6,681 bases of DNA from Alphaproteobacteria bacterium (GTDB lineage Bacteria; Pseudomonadota; Alphaproteobacteria; SMXP01). Within the stretch, counting starts at the first letter, position 1. Each line of letters starts with the position of its first letter. The notes under the pieces were generated by a model. That model saw only the letters and a list, made by a program, of their open reading frames with translations. It ran no database searches and was not told where the DNA came from. Where the stretch lies: the NCBI GenBank assembly GCA_028280675.1, contig JANQLI010000082.1:1-6681 (forward strand), in the 5' to 3' direction. Position numbers and translations under genes: made by a program. Positions 1 to 6,645 of this stretch are shown here, piece after piece.

Positions 1-64
1 CGCTCAAAGAGATCACCAAGGACTGCGCACCCCGAGAGGAGAAACGCAAAACCCAAAACCTGTG
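1..64. repeat. Left arm of a 64-bp perfect inverted repeat
   Basis: Bases 1-64 are the exact reverse complement of bases 240-303. Base 1 pairs with 303 and base 64 with 240, and the match stops at 65/239. The arm begins at the first base of the window, so the repeat may extend further left. Read on the minus strand, it encodes the same lipobox region as the lipoprotein gene on the right. That minus frame continues open from 65 to about 104 and meets a stop at 105-107 without an ATG, so this is not a complete divergent gene. It could be a real duplication, or a fold-back artefact at a contig end. Confidence 0.95.
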
Positions 65-181
65 ACGCTGCAGAACGAGGCGATAAGACAATAAATGCCT
101 TGACTTAACGCAGTGAGTGCCGGACGTTTGGTTTTCATAAACAGACCAAATCTTGCGTGTGAGGGGATGAGAAAGGCGATG
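65..181. other. Non-coding flank and 5' region of the lipoprotein gene
   Basis: No gene is supported here. Two plus-strand frames run open from base 1 and end at TAA codons at 92-94 and 106-108. Either could be the tail of an upstream gene, but both pass through the inverted-repeat arm, so the bases before 65 may not be the true neighbour. A TTGACT hexamer at 100-105 resembles a -35 box, but no acceptable -10 box lies at the right distance. The promoter of the lipoprotein gene should be in or left of this stretch, but I cannot place it. Confidence 0.5.
171..176 (+). promoter_or_regulatory. Probable ribosome binding site of the lipoprotein gene
   Basis: The sequence GAAAGG ends 5 bases before the ATG at 182 and 2 bases before the ATG at 179. 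A second purine run, GAGGGG at 161-166, lies 12 bases before 179 but directly abuts the ATG at 167, which is too close to serve that start. Together these favour initiation at 179 or 182 over 167 or the upstream GTG at 113. Confidence 0.45.
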
Positions 182-1300
182 ATGGACTTCAGCTTAAGGC
201 AGCGCAGAAACGCAAGGCGAGAGGGCGTGCTGCGTGCGGCACAGGTTTTGGGTTTTGCGTTTCTCCTCTCGGGGTGCGCAGTCCTTGGTGATCTCTTTGA
301 GCGTGATCCATCGTCATCCCCCACCGCCCGGACAGACGCGCCAACAGAGACACGCCAATCGCCGACCGGTGTGCGCCCCTTGCAAGTCAGCGAGTCGTTG
401 ATCGCATCAGATATTCAGCAACTTGGACAAACCCTTGCGGCTATGTTGGCGCGCGCCGCAATCGATGTGAATCGCGTGACCGCATTAACAGCGTCGAGTG
501 AGAGGAAGGGTGAAGAATATTTTGGCACTGTCTCCGCGATAGAGCAGCGCTTGCAGATTGGCTCGCCGCCCTCGAACCCTGTGTTGATTCAACAATGGAA
601 TGAAGCGCAAGCGGCGCTGGATCAAATGGCTTGGGATGTGAACGGGCTCGACCGCGTGAGCCTCAATCTGGGGGAGCACGATGCAGCGATTGCGAATCTC
701 GAACTGCAGTTACGCACATATGAGCAATCCAATAAGGCGACGCAAATTGACCGAAGAAATATTCAGCAATTATTAGCGGATGCGGCATCAGCGCGCCAAT
801 CGCACATTTGGGTCCAGGACACAATCCTTGAGAGCATGCGCCAGAGTGCGCGTCTGTTGCAGGATGAAAGGCCGCGCCTTGCACAGATTCAAATACAGAT
901 CATCGGCGGCAGCGCCTCGCTTGCAGGTGATGTTATGACGCCGCCGCGGCCCTCCTTGCGGGCGCCGGAACTGAACGTGGGTGATGACAACATGGCTTTG
1001 CCGCCACTGGTGATTATCCGGTTCGACCGCCCGAATGTTGTCTATGGGGACCAATTACGTTCTGCGATCAATCAAGCGCGGGCGATTGACCCTGAGATGC
1101 AATTCCGTGTTGTCGCGGTCTCGCCCAATATCCGCACATTTGACACGCGCCTGCGTGCTCAAGCGCAAGCAAGTCAGTTCGCCCAATCGGTGATGCGGTC
1201 AATGTCCCGTCTCGGAGTCGCAGAGCAGGATATGACCCTGGCGTTCGATGAGAATGAGACGGCCCGCAGCAGCGAAGTGCATATTCATATTCAGGACTAA
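182..1300 (+). CDS. Predicted outer-membrane lipoprotein with degenerate OmpA-like C-terminus
   Basis: About 372 residues from the ATG at 182. The open frame reaches back to a GTG at 113, and ATGs at 167 and 179 are alternatives. The preferred start gives a typical lipoprotein signal: a basic n-region (RQRRNARR, residues 6-13), a short hydrophobic stretch, and the lipobox LLSGC with Cys32 as the likely lipidated residue. Residue +2 is Ala, not Asp, so sorting to the outer membrane is expected. A Ser/Thr/Pro-rich linker follows. Residues about 130-240 are Gln/Ala/Leu-rich and look helical or coiled-coil. Residues about 274-372 show strand-helix-strand character (LVIIRFDRP, FRVVAVSP, an Ala/Gln-rich helix, EVHIHI at the end), which resembles an OmpA C-terminal domain. 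I cannot see that family's usual peptidoglycan-binding Asp/Arg pattern. I do not recognise the family, so an envelope structural or stress role is only an inference. The gene converges on tam with a 12-bp gap. Confidence 0.75.
   Translation: MDFSLRQRRNARREGVLRAAQVLGFAFLLSGCAVLGDLFERDPSSSPTARTDAPTETRQSPTGVRPLQVSESLIASDIQQLGQTLAAMLARAAIDVNRVTALTASSERKGEEYFGTVSAIEQRLQIGSPPSNPVLIQQWNEAQAALDQMAWDVNGLDRVSLNLGEHDAAIANLELQLRTYEQSNKATQIDRRNIQQLLADAASARQSHIWVQDTILESMRQSARLLQDERPRLAQIQIQIIGGSASLAGDVMTPPRPSLRAPELNVGDDNMALPPLVIIRFDRPNVVYGDQLRSAINQARAIDPEMQFRVVAVSPNIRTFDTRLRAQAQASQFAQSVMRSMSRLGVAEQDMTLAFDENETARSSEVHIHIQD
240..303. repeat. Right arm of a 64-bp perfect inverted repeat
   Basis: This is the exact reverse complement of bases 1-64, separated from it by 175 unique bases. 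The arm lies wholly inside the lipoprotein gene and covers the hydrophobic core, the lipobox and the first residues of the mature protein (about residues 20-41). It reads as a normal signal sequence in frame, so this is the native copy and the left arm is the displaced one. Confidence 0.95.
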
Positions 1301-1312
1301 AAGCTGTGCCCC

Positions 1313-2083
1313 TTATGCCGCTTGCGCCACGATAAAGAGACGGCGAAAGGGGAAGAGCGTGACGCCATCGTCCCGTTGACGATAGGTGTGGTTTAATTTG
1401 TCCTGACACTCCTCAATGAACGCTTGCCGCGCCTCACCTGAGAGGTGCGATAAATATGGCCGGAGAGCCGTGCCTTCAATCCAATGATACACCGCATTTT
1501 CTCCTTGGAGAGGGTGGATATATTCTGTTTCCCAAATATCAATTGCGGATGAAGATGGCGCGAGGATGTTGTAATACACTTCAGGGCGGCTCACAGGATT
1601 GAAATCCCGAATGCCGTTTAACTCATCCGCCCACGGACCGCATTCAACAACTTGCTGAATGATGGTGTGTGATGCGGATGTAAAATTCCGCGGCATTTGT
1701 ATGGCCAGAACTCCTTGCGGCCGTAAAAAGCCCATCAGTTTTGGAAATAACTGCTCATGATCACAGAGCCAATGCAGCGTGGCGTTACTAAAGAGGACAT
1801 CGACCGGCGCATGGGGGCGCCAGTCAGCAATGTCAGCTTGTTTCCAATGACACGTGAAATCTCTTTGCCGCGCTTTGTTCAACATGTCTTCAGACGTGTC
1901 AATCGCCGTCAGCTCGGCGCGGGGCCAGCGTTGCGCTAACAATTCTGTTGAATTTCCCGGCCCGCAGCCAAGATCGTACACGGTCTCAGGTGAGTCGTGC
2001 TTGACCTGGCGCAACAAATCGCGTGCGGGGCGCGTGCGTTCTTCGGCATACTCAAGATAGGTTTTGGGATTCCATGTGACCAT
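1313..2083 (-). CDS. tam: Trans-aconitate 2-methyltransferase
   Basis: 256 residues, close to the roughly 252 of the E. coli enzyme. Tam transfers a methyl group from S-adenosylmethionine to trans-aconitate, a spontaneous isomer of cis-aconitate that inhibits aconitase. It acts in the cytosol. The N-terminus (TWNPKTYLEYAEERTRPA) closely resembles the E. coli Tam start. The SAM-binding motif I is DLGCGPGNS (37-45), followed by the acidic strand end ID (61-62), ADIADW (83-88), NATLHWL (100-106) and GVLAIQMP (124-131). The end FPFRRLFIVA is also Tam-like. The ATG directly follows the histidine kinase stop (TAAATG) with only a weak GGGAC upstream, so translation is probably coupled to the kinase. 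It is the last gene of the cluster and converges on the lipoprotein gene. Other class I methyltransferases share motif I, but the resemblance along the whole length makes Tam much the best call. Confidence 0.9.
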   Translation of the reverse strand: MVTWNPKTYLEYAEERTRPARDLLRQVKHDSPETVYDLGCGPGNSTELLAQRWPRAELTAIDTSEDMLNKARQRDFTCHWKQADIADWRPHAPVDVLFSNATLHWLCDHEQLFPKLMGFLRPQGVLAIQMPRNFTSASHTIIQQVVECGPWADELNGIRDFNPVSRPEVYYNILAPSSSAIDIWETEYIHPLQGENAVYHWIEGTALRPYLSHLSGEARQAFIEECQDKLNHTYRQRDDGVTLFPFRRLFIVAQAA

Positions 2084-3553
2084 TTATTTGTCCCGGCTCT
2101 TGTGAAGAGGCAGGGTGATGCGAAATGTCGTGCCTGCGTCGCTGCTCTCTTCAAGATGGATCGTTCCGCCATGGGCGATGGTGAGTTCTTTTGCGATCGC
2201 AAGGCCCAGCCCGGTGCCGCCTTTGCGCGCGCTGCCGGAAAACGCCTCAAAGAGATGTTCCCGTGCTTTCTCCGGAAACCCTGGCCCGGTATCGGTGATT
2301 ATGAGGCTGAGTGCCGGTTGCTCTGAGAGTGTTGTGTCTTCGGCGCTAATGGTGATCGCTTCATGGTCTGTCAGCGTCGGTTTTGAATCAATGGCTAAGG
2401 CGGCGTTTCGGCCGAGATTAAACAAAACGCGATAGAGCTGATCGGCATCTGCATAAATTTCTGTCGCTGGATCGATCGTGTTGCGCCACGTGATGTGGCC
2501 ATCTTCCGGTAAGCCGAGTTGTGTGCCAATGTCATCGATAAACGGTGCCAGTAAAAACTGCGTTTTATGCGGCGGCGGCTCTTCGGCCTTGCCATATTTC
2601 AATGTATCTGTGGCCAGATTAACAGCGCGGTCGATAGATGACACCAATTTCGGCGATAAGCGTTGGACTTTTGGATCATCGCTTGCGGCCAATCGATCTG
2701 ACATTAATTGCGCGCTTGCGAGAATGTTGCGCAGGTCATGATTGATCTTGCTCACGGCCGTGCCTAAAGCGGCAAGGCGTGTTTTTTGATTCAGCGATTG
2801 CCGGATTTCTGTTTGCATGGTCGCAAGTTCTTGTTCCGCCATGCGAATTTCGGCCATGTTTGAGGTCGGCGTGATGATGCGGTTGGCGTCTTCCGGTTGG
2901 GTGCGAAACGACAGCATGTTTTTGGCGAGGCGGTCCATCGGTTTGACGAAAATAGACCGCAGGCGAATAAAAATCAGCACGGCGCTAAAAGCTGAAATGA
3001 TGAGCGAAAGCGTGAGAATGTTGCGGGAGTACGTCAGCATGGCGTCATGCAATGCCGCTTCATGAAGAATAATTTCAATCATTTCACCGGCTTCGAATCC
3101 AGGTTCGCCAATCACCAAAATTGTCCGCTCACCGCCAAAGATCAAGGCGCTAAACGCATCGCGAATGAGTGTCAGCGGTCCTGCATCACGCAGATCAAAG
3201 CGCTCTTCCACCATCGGAATGGTGTCCTCTGCCAGCATCAGAATGCGGGCTTCATTGCGCTGCAGGGAAATCTGCAGAGCGCCCGCATTGGCAAGCAGTT
3301 CGGATTCTAATTCAGGTTTAACGTCTTCGCCCATTGTTGCTTCCAGTGCCAGCGAGGCAGTCTGCGCCGCAGCGAGACGGTCTTGCAGCCATCCTTGGCG
3401 GAAATTGGCGATGGAGGGAACGTAGATCAAAATCTCAGCGATCATGACGAAGACAACAGTCCATATCAGCAAGGCGCCAGACAATGTTCTGGCAAATGAA
3501 AATCCCTCAAGAGACTTTTTTAAAGCATCAAACGTATGATGCGGCTCGGTCAT
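2084..3553 (-). CDS. Membrane sensor histidine kinase
   Basis: 489 residues. TM1 is at about 22-46 and TM2 at about 179-197. They enclose a periplasmic segment of about 130 residues that I do not recognise as any known sensor domain. A HAMP-like linker follows (about 198-250). The dimerisation/phosphoacceptor helix carries INHDLRNIL with His272 as the expected phosphorylated residue. The ATP-binding domain shows the N box (NLGRNAALAID, 379-389), the G1 box (DTGPGFP, 421-427) and the G2 box (GGTGLGLAIAKE, 445-456), so all catalytic elements are present and the kinase should be active. No receiver domain is fused and no response regulator lies in the window. The gene sits 32 bp after the oxidoreductase, and its stop abuts the tam start. 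The signal it senses is unknown; an envelope or redox cue linked to the upstream genes is speculation. Confidence 0.9.
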   Translation of the reverse strand: MTEPHHTFDALKKSLEGFSFARTLSGALLIWTVVFVMIAEILIYVPSIANFRQGWLQDRLAAAQTASLALEATMGEDVKPELESELLANAGALQISLQRNEARILMLAEDTIPMVEERFDLRDAGPLTLIRDAFSALIFGGERTILVIGEPGFEAGEMIEIILHEAALHDAMLTYSRNILTLSLIISAFSAVLIFIRLRSIFVKPMDRLAKNMLSFRTQPEDANRIITPTSNMAEIRMAEQELATMQTEIRQSLNQKTRLAALGTAVSKINHDLRNILASAQLMSDRLAASDDPKVQRLSPKLVSSIDRAVNLATDTLKYGKAEEPPPHKTQFLLAPFIDDIGTQLGLPEDGHITWRNTIDPATEIYADADQLYRVLFNLGRNAALAIDSKPTLTDHEAITISAEDTTLSEQPALSLIITDTGPGFPEKAREHLFEAFSGSARKGGTGLGLAIAKELTIAHGGTIHLEESSDAGTTFRITLPLHKSRDK

Positions 3554-3564
3554 GCTGGCTGTTG

Positions 3565-3569
3565 TCCTT
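3565..3569 (-). promoter_or_regulatory. Ribosome binding site of the histidine kinase
   Basis: On the minus strand this reads AAGGA, 11 bases before the ATG at 3553. It lies in the 32-bp gap after the oxidoreductase stop. It supports independent initiation of the kinase at this ATG, unlike the overlapping junctions on either side in the cluster. Confidence 0.55.
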
Positions 3570-3585
3570 ATATTGCGCGATGAAT

Positions 3586-5016
3586 TTAGCCGAATTTACT
3601 TAAGAATCGAACAAGGCGTTGCGTGCGGGGGCTAAAGAGACTGTCGGTGTAATATGATCCTGCGGCGCGCTTGTTGACCTCGCCCAAAGTCGGATACGGG
3701 GCGATCATATTCGCCATCGCCCCGATTTTGAGACGAGAGGACATCGCAAGCACCCAGGGCTGGATCAGTTCGCCCGCATGCGGACCGGCAATTCCGGCGC
3801 CCAATATGGCCCCGCGTTTGCTGGTGATCACTTTCGCCAGACCATCTGTCGTGCGTTCCGCACGCGCCCGGTCGTTTTCTTGGAAGGGCCACCTCAGAAC
3901 GCGAATGGAATCGCCGTGTTTTTCACGAGCGTGGGCTTCCAAAAGCCCGACATTGGCGAGTTCGGGATCGGTGTAGGTCACCCATGGGGTTGCGTCGATG
4001 CTGGCTTTCGCAGGGAGACGGAAAAGGGCGTTGCGGATAACAATCCCTGCGTGATACCCGGCGACGTGGGTGAATTGCAGGCCCCCTGCAACATCGCCAA
4101 TGGCAAAAATATGTTTCTGTGAACTGCGCAGGCGCGCGTCAACGGTAATGCCGTGCCGGTCGAATGCCACGCCTGCTGCGTCAAGGTTTAACGCATCGAT
4201 ATTGGGTTTGCGGCCTGCGGCAACCAAGATGTGCGAGGCGTCCACATGATCGCTCCGTCCCTCTTTTTCAAAATGAATGCGCCCGCCGCCTGCCATCGCC
4301 TCAATATGCGAGATGCTGGTGTGTTCATGCAGCGTAATATCTTCTTTCTCAAATTGTTGACGCACAATCGCGGTGAGGTCCGGATCGTCTTTACTGAGGA
4401 CCGCAAACATCTCAAGCACAGTGACTTTCGCCCCTAAGCGCCGGTGCGCTTGCGCCATTTCCATGCCGATGGGCCCCCCGCCTATAATCGCAAGATGCTC
4501 TGGCAGGGCGGTGTTCTCAAAGATATTTTCATTGGTATAGACATTGACATCCGCAATGCCTTCAATTGGCGGGACTGTCGCCGATGACCCTGTGGCGATG
4601 ACAAAACGCCGTGCACGGATGCGTGTTTGACCGGCTTGGACTTCATGCGGATTCACAAAAGTGGCTTCGTCACGCAACACTGTTACGCCCAGGCCTTCAA
4701 ACCGCTCTTGGGAGTCATGAGGTTCAATGCCTTTGATGACGTCTTTCACATGCATGTTCGTTTTATGGAAGTCCACAATGGGGGCGGCCGCCCGGACACC
4801 AAAGTCATCCCCTTGTGACCGGTTATAGGCATGATGTGCTGCGGCAATCAGGGCTTTCGACGGAACGCATCCTGTATTGAGGCAATCCCCGCCCATTTTA
4901 TCGCGTTCAATCAAGACCGTTTTTGCGCCTAATTGAGCCGCGCCCGCCGCGACGGAGAGACCGCCCGATCCAGCGCCGATGATACATATGTCTGCGTTCA
5001 GTGAGCTCTGCGTCAT
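3586..5016 (-). CDS. Class I pyridine nucleotide-disulfide oxidoreductase (FAD-dependent, MerA/Lpd-like)
   Basis: 476 residues, normal for dihydrolipoamide dehydrogenase/glutathione reductase relatives. FAD-binding GAGSGG is at 14-19, the redox disulfide CLNTGC at 45-50 followed by VPSK, ATGS at 141-144, the second Rossmann motif GGGPIG at 179-184 with Glu202 at the strand end (suggesting NADH over NADPH), and the second FAD motif AIGD at 305-308. The C-terminal dimerisation domain starts near 345. The His that precedes Pro in the family's usual HPTxxE motif is Tyr441 here (YPTLGE, 441-446), and Glu446 is kept. Mercuric reductases also have Tyr there, but this protein lacks the N-terminal metal-binding domain and the C-terminal cysteine pair; its only cysteines are 11, 45 and 50. 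The substrate is therefore unknown. The start overlaps the TVP38 stop by 4 bp (ATGA) with no clear ribosome binding site upstream, implying translational coupling. Fused TVP38/oxidoreductase proteins are annotated in other bacteria, which supports joint action. Confidence 0.9.
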   Translation of the reverse strand: MTQSSLNADICIIGAGSGGLSVAAGAAQLGAKTVLIERDKMGGDCLNTGCVPSKALIAAAHHAYNRSQGDDFGVRAAAPIVDFHKTNMHVKDVIKGIEPHDSQERFEGLGVTVLRDEATFVNPHEVQAGQTRIRARRFVIATGSSATVPPIEGIADVNVYTNENIFENTALPEHLAIIGGGPIGMEMAQAHRRLGAKVTVLEMFAVLSKDDPDLTAIVRQQFEKEDITLHEHTSISHIEAMAGGGRIHFEKEGRSDHVDASHILVAAGRKPNIDALNLDAAGVAFDRHGITVDARLRSSQKHIFAIGDVAGGLQFTHVAGYHAGIVIRNALFRLPAKASIDATPWVTYTDPELANVGLLEAHAREKHGDSIRVLRWPFQENDRARAERTTDGLAKVITSKRGAILGAGIAGPHAGELIQPWVLAMSSRLKIGAMANMIAPYPTLGEVNKRAAGSYYTDSLFSPRTQRLVRFLSKFG

Positions 5017-5771
5017 GATGGATTTGAGGGCGTTTTCTGCATAAATTTTTTGTAAAGAACGGGCAACAAGGCTAGAACAGCTAAGCCTAAAATCGGGCCT
5101 AGAATAGACGGCTCAAAAATAATTCCGAGGTTTGGCGTTTCTCCGCGGTCAAAGATTTCGCCCAATCCATTTCCGACACTTGCATAAACCGCCGTACCCG
5201 GAATAATGCCGATAAAGGTTGCAATGACGTAAGTGCGTAATGTCACACCTAAAAAGGCGGGCACAAGGTTGACCAGAAAGAAAGGGAAGATCGGGATCAA
5301 GCGCAAGACCAGTAAGTAGTGAAAGGCATTTTCGCGAAAGCCCGCTTCCATTTTTTGGATGGACTTTCCTGCACGGGCGCGCAAGCTATCACCGAGCGCC
5401 GTTTTGGCGGCCAGAAACAGAAGTGTCGCGCCGATGGTGGCTGCAATAACAATGGCGATTGAGGCGGCAATCCAGCCAAATAAAAAGCCGCCAGCGATGG
5501 TCATCACGGCGCCGCCGGGCAAAGAAAACGCCACAACTAAAATATAAGCAATCATAAAAATGAGTATGGCGATCACCCCATACTCCGTCACCCATGCGCT
5601 CAGCACGTCGCGATTTTGTTTGAGTGTCTCGAAACTCAAAACGTCATCAAGACCCAGGGCAAAAAACGCAATCAGGCCAACAATCAAAATGCCGAGGGGG
5701 ATTAGGCGGCCAAAAGAAGATGCGCTCTTGCCTTGAACCTCACGTGCTGTATCGATGTTTGGGTCACTCAT
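5013..5771 (-). CDS. TVP38/TMEM64 family (VTT/DedA-like) inner-membrane protein
   Basis: 252 residues from the ATG at 5771. This start is preferred over an in-frame TTG 36 bases upstream because it has a GGGAGA ribosome binding site and forms an ATGA overlap with the DUF547 stop. Hydrophobic segments lie at about 24-42, 66-83, 88-122, 150-172, 180-200 and 223-240. The VTT-domain signature is clear: LPGGAVMTIAGGFLFG (84-99), then LLVLRLIPIFPFFLVN (153-168) with the conserved Arg157 and prolines, then a Gly-rich segment (IGIIPGTAVYASVGNGLG, 187-204). These proteins sit in the inner membrane. Members of the wider DedA superfamily move lipid carriers or maintain membrane energetics, but the role of this subfamily is not settled. 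The protein has no cysteine, so it cannot itself relay disulfide exchange between its two cysteine-bearing neighbours. Confidence 0.9.
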   Translation of the reverse strand: MSDPNIDTAREVQGKSASSFGRLIPLGILIVGLIAFFALGLDDVLSFETLKQNRDVLSAWVTEYGVIAILIFMIAYILVVAFSLPGGAVMTIAGGFLFGWIAASIAIVIAATIGATLLFLAAKTALGDSLRARAGKSIQKMEAGFRENAFHYLLVLRLIPIFPFFLVNLVPAFLGVTLRTYVIATFIGIIPGTAVYASVGNGLGEIFDRGETPNLGIIFEPSILGPILGLAVLALLPVLYKKFMQKTPSNPS

Positions 5772-6631
5772 GAAGACGTGTCTCCCGATGCATCGTTCAA
5801 TGACCAATCATATGAATCACTGTCGATAGTCGTAACATTATTTAACTGAGATGCGAAATCAGGTGCGGCATAGATCTTAAGGTGCGCGATGACGCCTTGA
5901 TCTGTGCCGCCGAAATCTTCTTGGAACCATTTATATATGGAGGCAACCTGCAATGCCCCATTTGTGAGTGCGGCTCCCCGCGGGTGATTGACAAACAGGC
6001 GCGCGGCGTCATCAAGCTGGTCGTCCAGGCGATCGCCTTGGAAGGCGTCTTGGCGCAGGTTAGGGCACCCCAGTGAGGCGCAATTGAGGGCGTAATGGAC
6101 ACGGGGGTCCTGCCAGGCTTTGCGCAAGATAGCATGTTCGATGTCATCAAGGCTCAAGGCTTGTCCCATCACGGTCACCCGTTCTTTTTTCCAGGGGCCA
6201 AAAGAAAACAAGGTCGGTTTGATGTCTTTGATGCTCTTGACGGGATAATGCTCCAGAATCACGTTGACCGTGACGGCGTTATAAAGATTGGCCCAGAAGG
6301 CGAATTGTTCTGCGCGATTGAAGGCAGGGACGTTGACCTCTTCAAGCATCTCAATATAAGCGGTGAGGGCGCGGCGGTCGTCTTCGGAGACATTGCCATA
6401 AGCCACGCGGGAAATGCCGTCATCACCCAGTCGCACATATGTTTTGAGAAATTGATCCCATTCCTGGTGATCAATGACCTGGCGGCTGTCCGAATCGGTT
6501 TGTGACCAGATGGCTAGCCCGTCTGCTTGCGCGCCTGTGAAGGTCAGGTGGATGCCGAAGAGAAAGACGGCCACCATGATGGCGTGAGGCATCGTCGTGG
6601 CGAAGGTGGATTGGGTGAGGTAACCCCTCAT
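5768..6631 (-). CDS. Secreted DUF547 domain protein
   Basis: 287 residues. The N-terminus has a hydrophobic stretch at about 17-31, then FTGAQA-DG, which fits a signal peptidase I site near residue 36. The mature protein is therefore probably periplasmic. DUF547 hallmarks are visible in order: FWANLYNAVTVNVILEHYP (112-130), DPRVHYALNCASLGCP (175-190), FVNHPRG (213-219), IYKWFQEDF (232-240) and the C-terminal YDWSLND (274-280). Its only two cysteines are Cys184 and Cys189, spaced CX4C in the conserved NCASLGCP motif. The domain's biochemical function is not established, to my knowledge. It is the first visible gene of the minus-strand cluster, with a good ribosome binding site, and its stop overlaps the TVP38 start by 4 bp. 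Confidence 0.9.
   Translation of the reverse strand: MRGYLTQSTFATTMPHAIMVAVFLFGIHLTFTGAQADGLAIWSQTDSDSRQVIDHQEWDQFLKTYVRLGDDGISRVAYGNVSEDDRRALTAYIEMLEEVNVPAFNRAEQFAFWANLYNAVTVNVILEHYPVKSIKDIKPTLFSFGPWKKERVTVMGQALSLDDIEHAILRKAWQDPRVHYALNCASLGCPNLRQDAFQGDRLDDQLDDAARLFVNHPRGAALTNGALQVASIYKWFQEDFGGTDQGVIAHLKIYAAPDFASQLNNVTTIDSDSYDWSLNDASGDTSS
5781..5786 (-). promoter_or_regulatory. Ribosome binding site of the TVP38-family gene
   Basis: On the minus strand this reads GGGAGA, 9 bases before the ATG at 5771. It lies inside the last codons of the DUF547 gene. It decides the start: the longer TTG-initiated version would place this site within the coding sequence. Confidence 0.65.
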
Positions 6632-6640
6632 GGGTAAGCG

Positions 6641-6645
6641 CTCCT
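6641..6645 (-). promoter_or_regulatory. Ribosome binding site of the DUF547 gene
   Basis: On the minus strand this reads AGGAG, 9 bases before the ATG at 6631. It is the strongest such site in the cluster and fits the DUF547 gene being its first translated member. The remaining bases to 6681 show no promoter I can define, so the transcript may begin outside the window. Confidence 0.65.

Noticed and set aside
1..107. A divergent second lipoprotein gene encoded by the left repeat arm
   Set aside because: In the lipobox frame the minus strand is open only back to a stop at 105-107 and has no ATG or GTG before the arm, so no complete signal peptide can be initiated.
1..108. Tail of an upstream plus-strand gene ending at 92-94 or 106-108
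   Set aside because: Two different frames are equally open, and both cross the repeat arm, whose native position is doubtful. Nothing in either translation is recognisable.
100..140. Promoter with TTGACT at 100-105
   Set aside because: The only AT-rich candidate -10 element (TCATAA at 135-140) lies 29 bases away, too far for a standard sigma-70 promoter.
13..324. Minus-strand open frame of about 103 codons across the inverted repeat
   Set aside because: It is antisense to the lipoprotein signal region, its frame is not that of the duplicated lipobox peptide, and the inverted repeat makes it partly self-mirrored. No ribosome binding site or family resemblance supports it.
3586..5016. Canonical mercuric reductase (merA)
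   Set aside because: There is no GMTCxxC domain at the N-terminus, no vicinal C-terminal cysteines, and no mer operon partners nearby.
5772..5807. Twelve-residue N-terminal extension of the TVP38-family protein
   Set aside because: It requires a TTG start without a good ribosome binding site and a 40-base overlap with the DUF547 gene. The ATG at 5771 has both a good site and an ATGA overlap.
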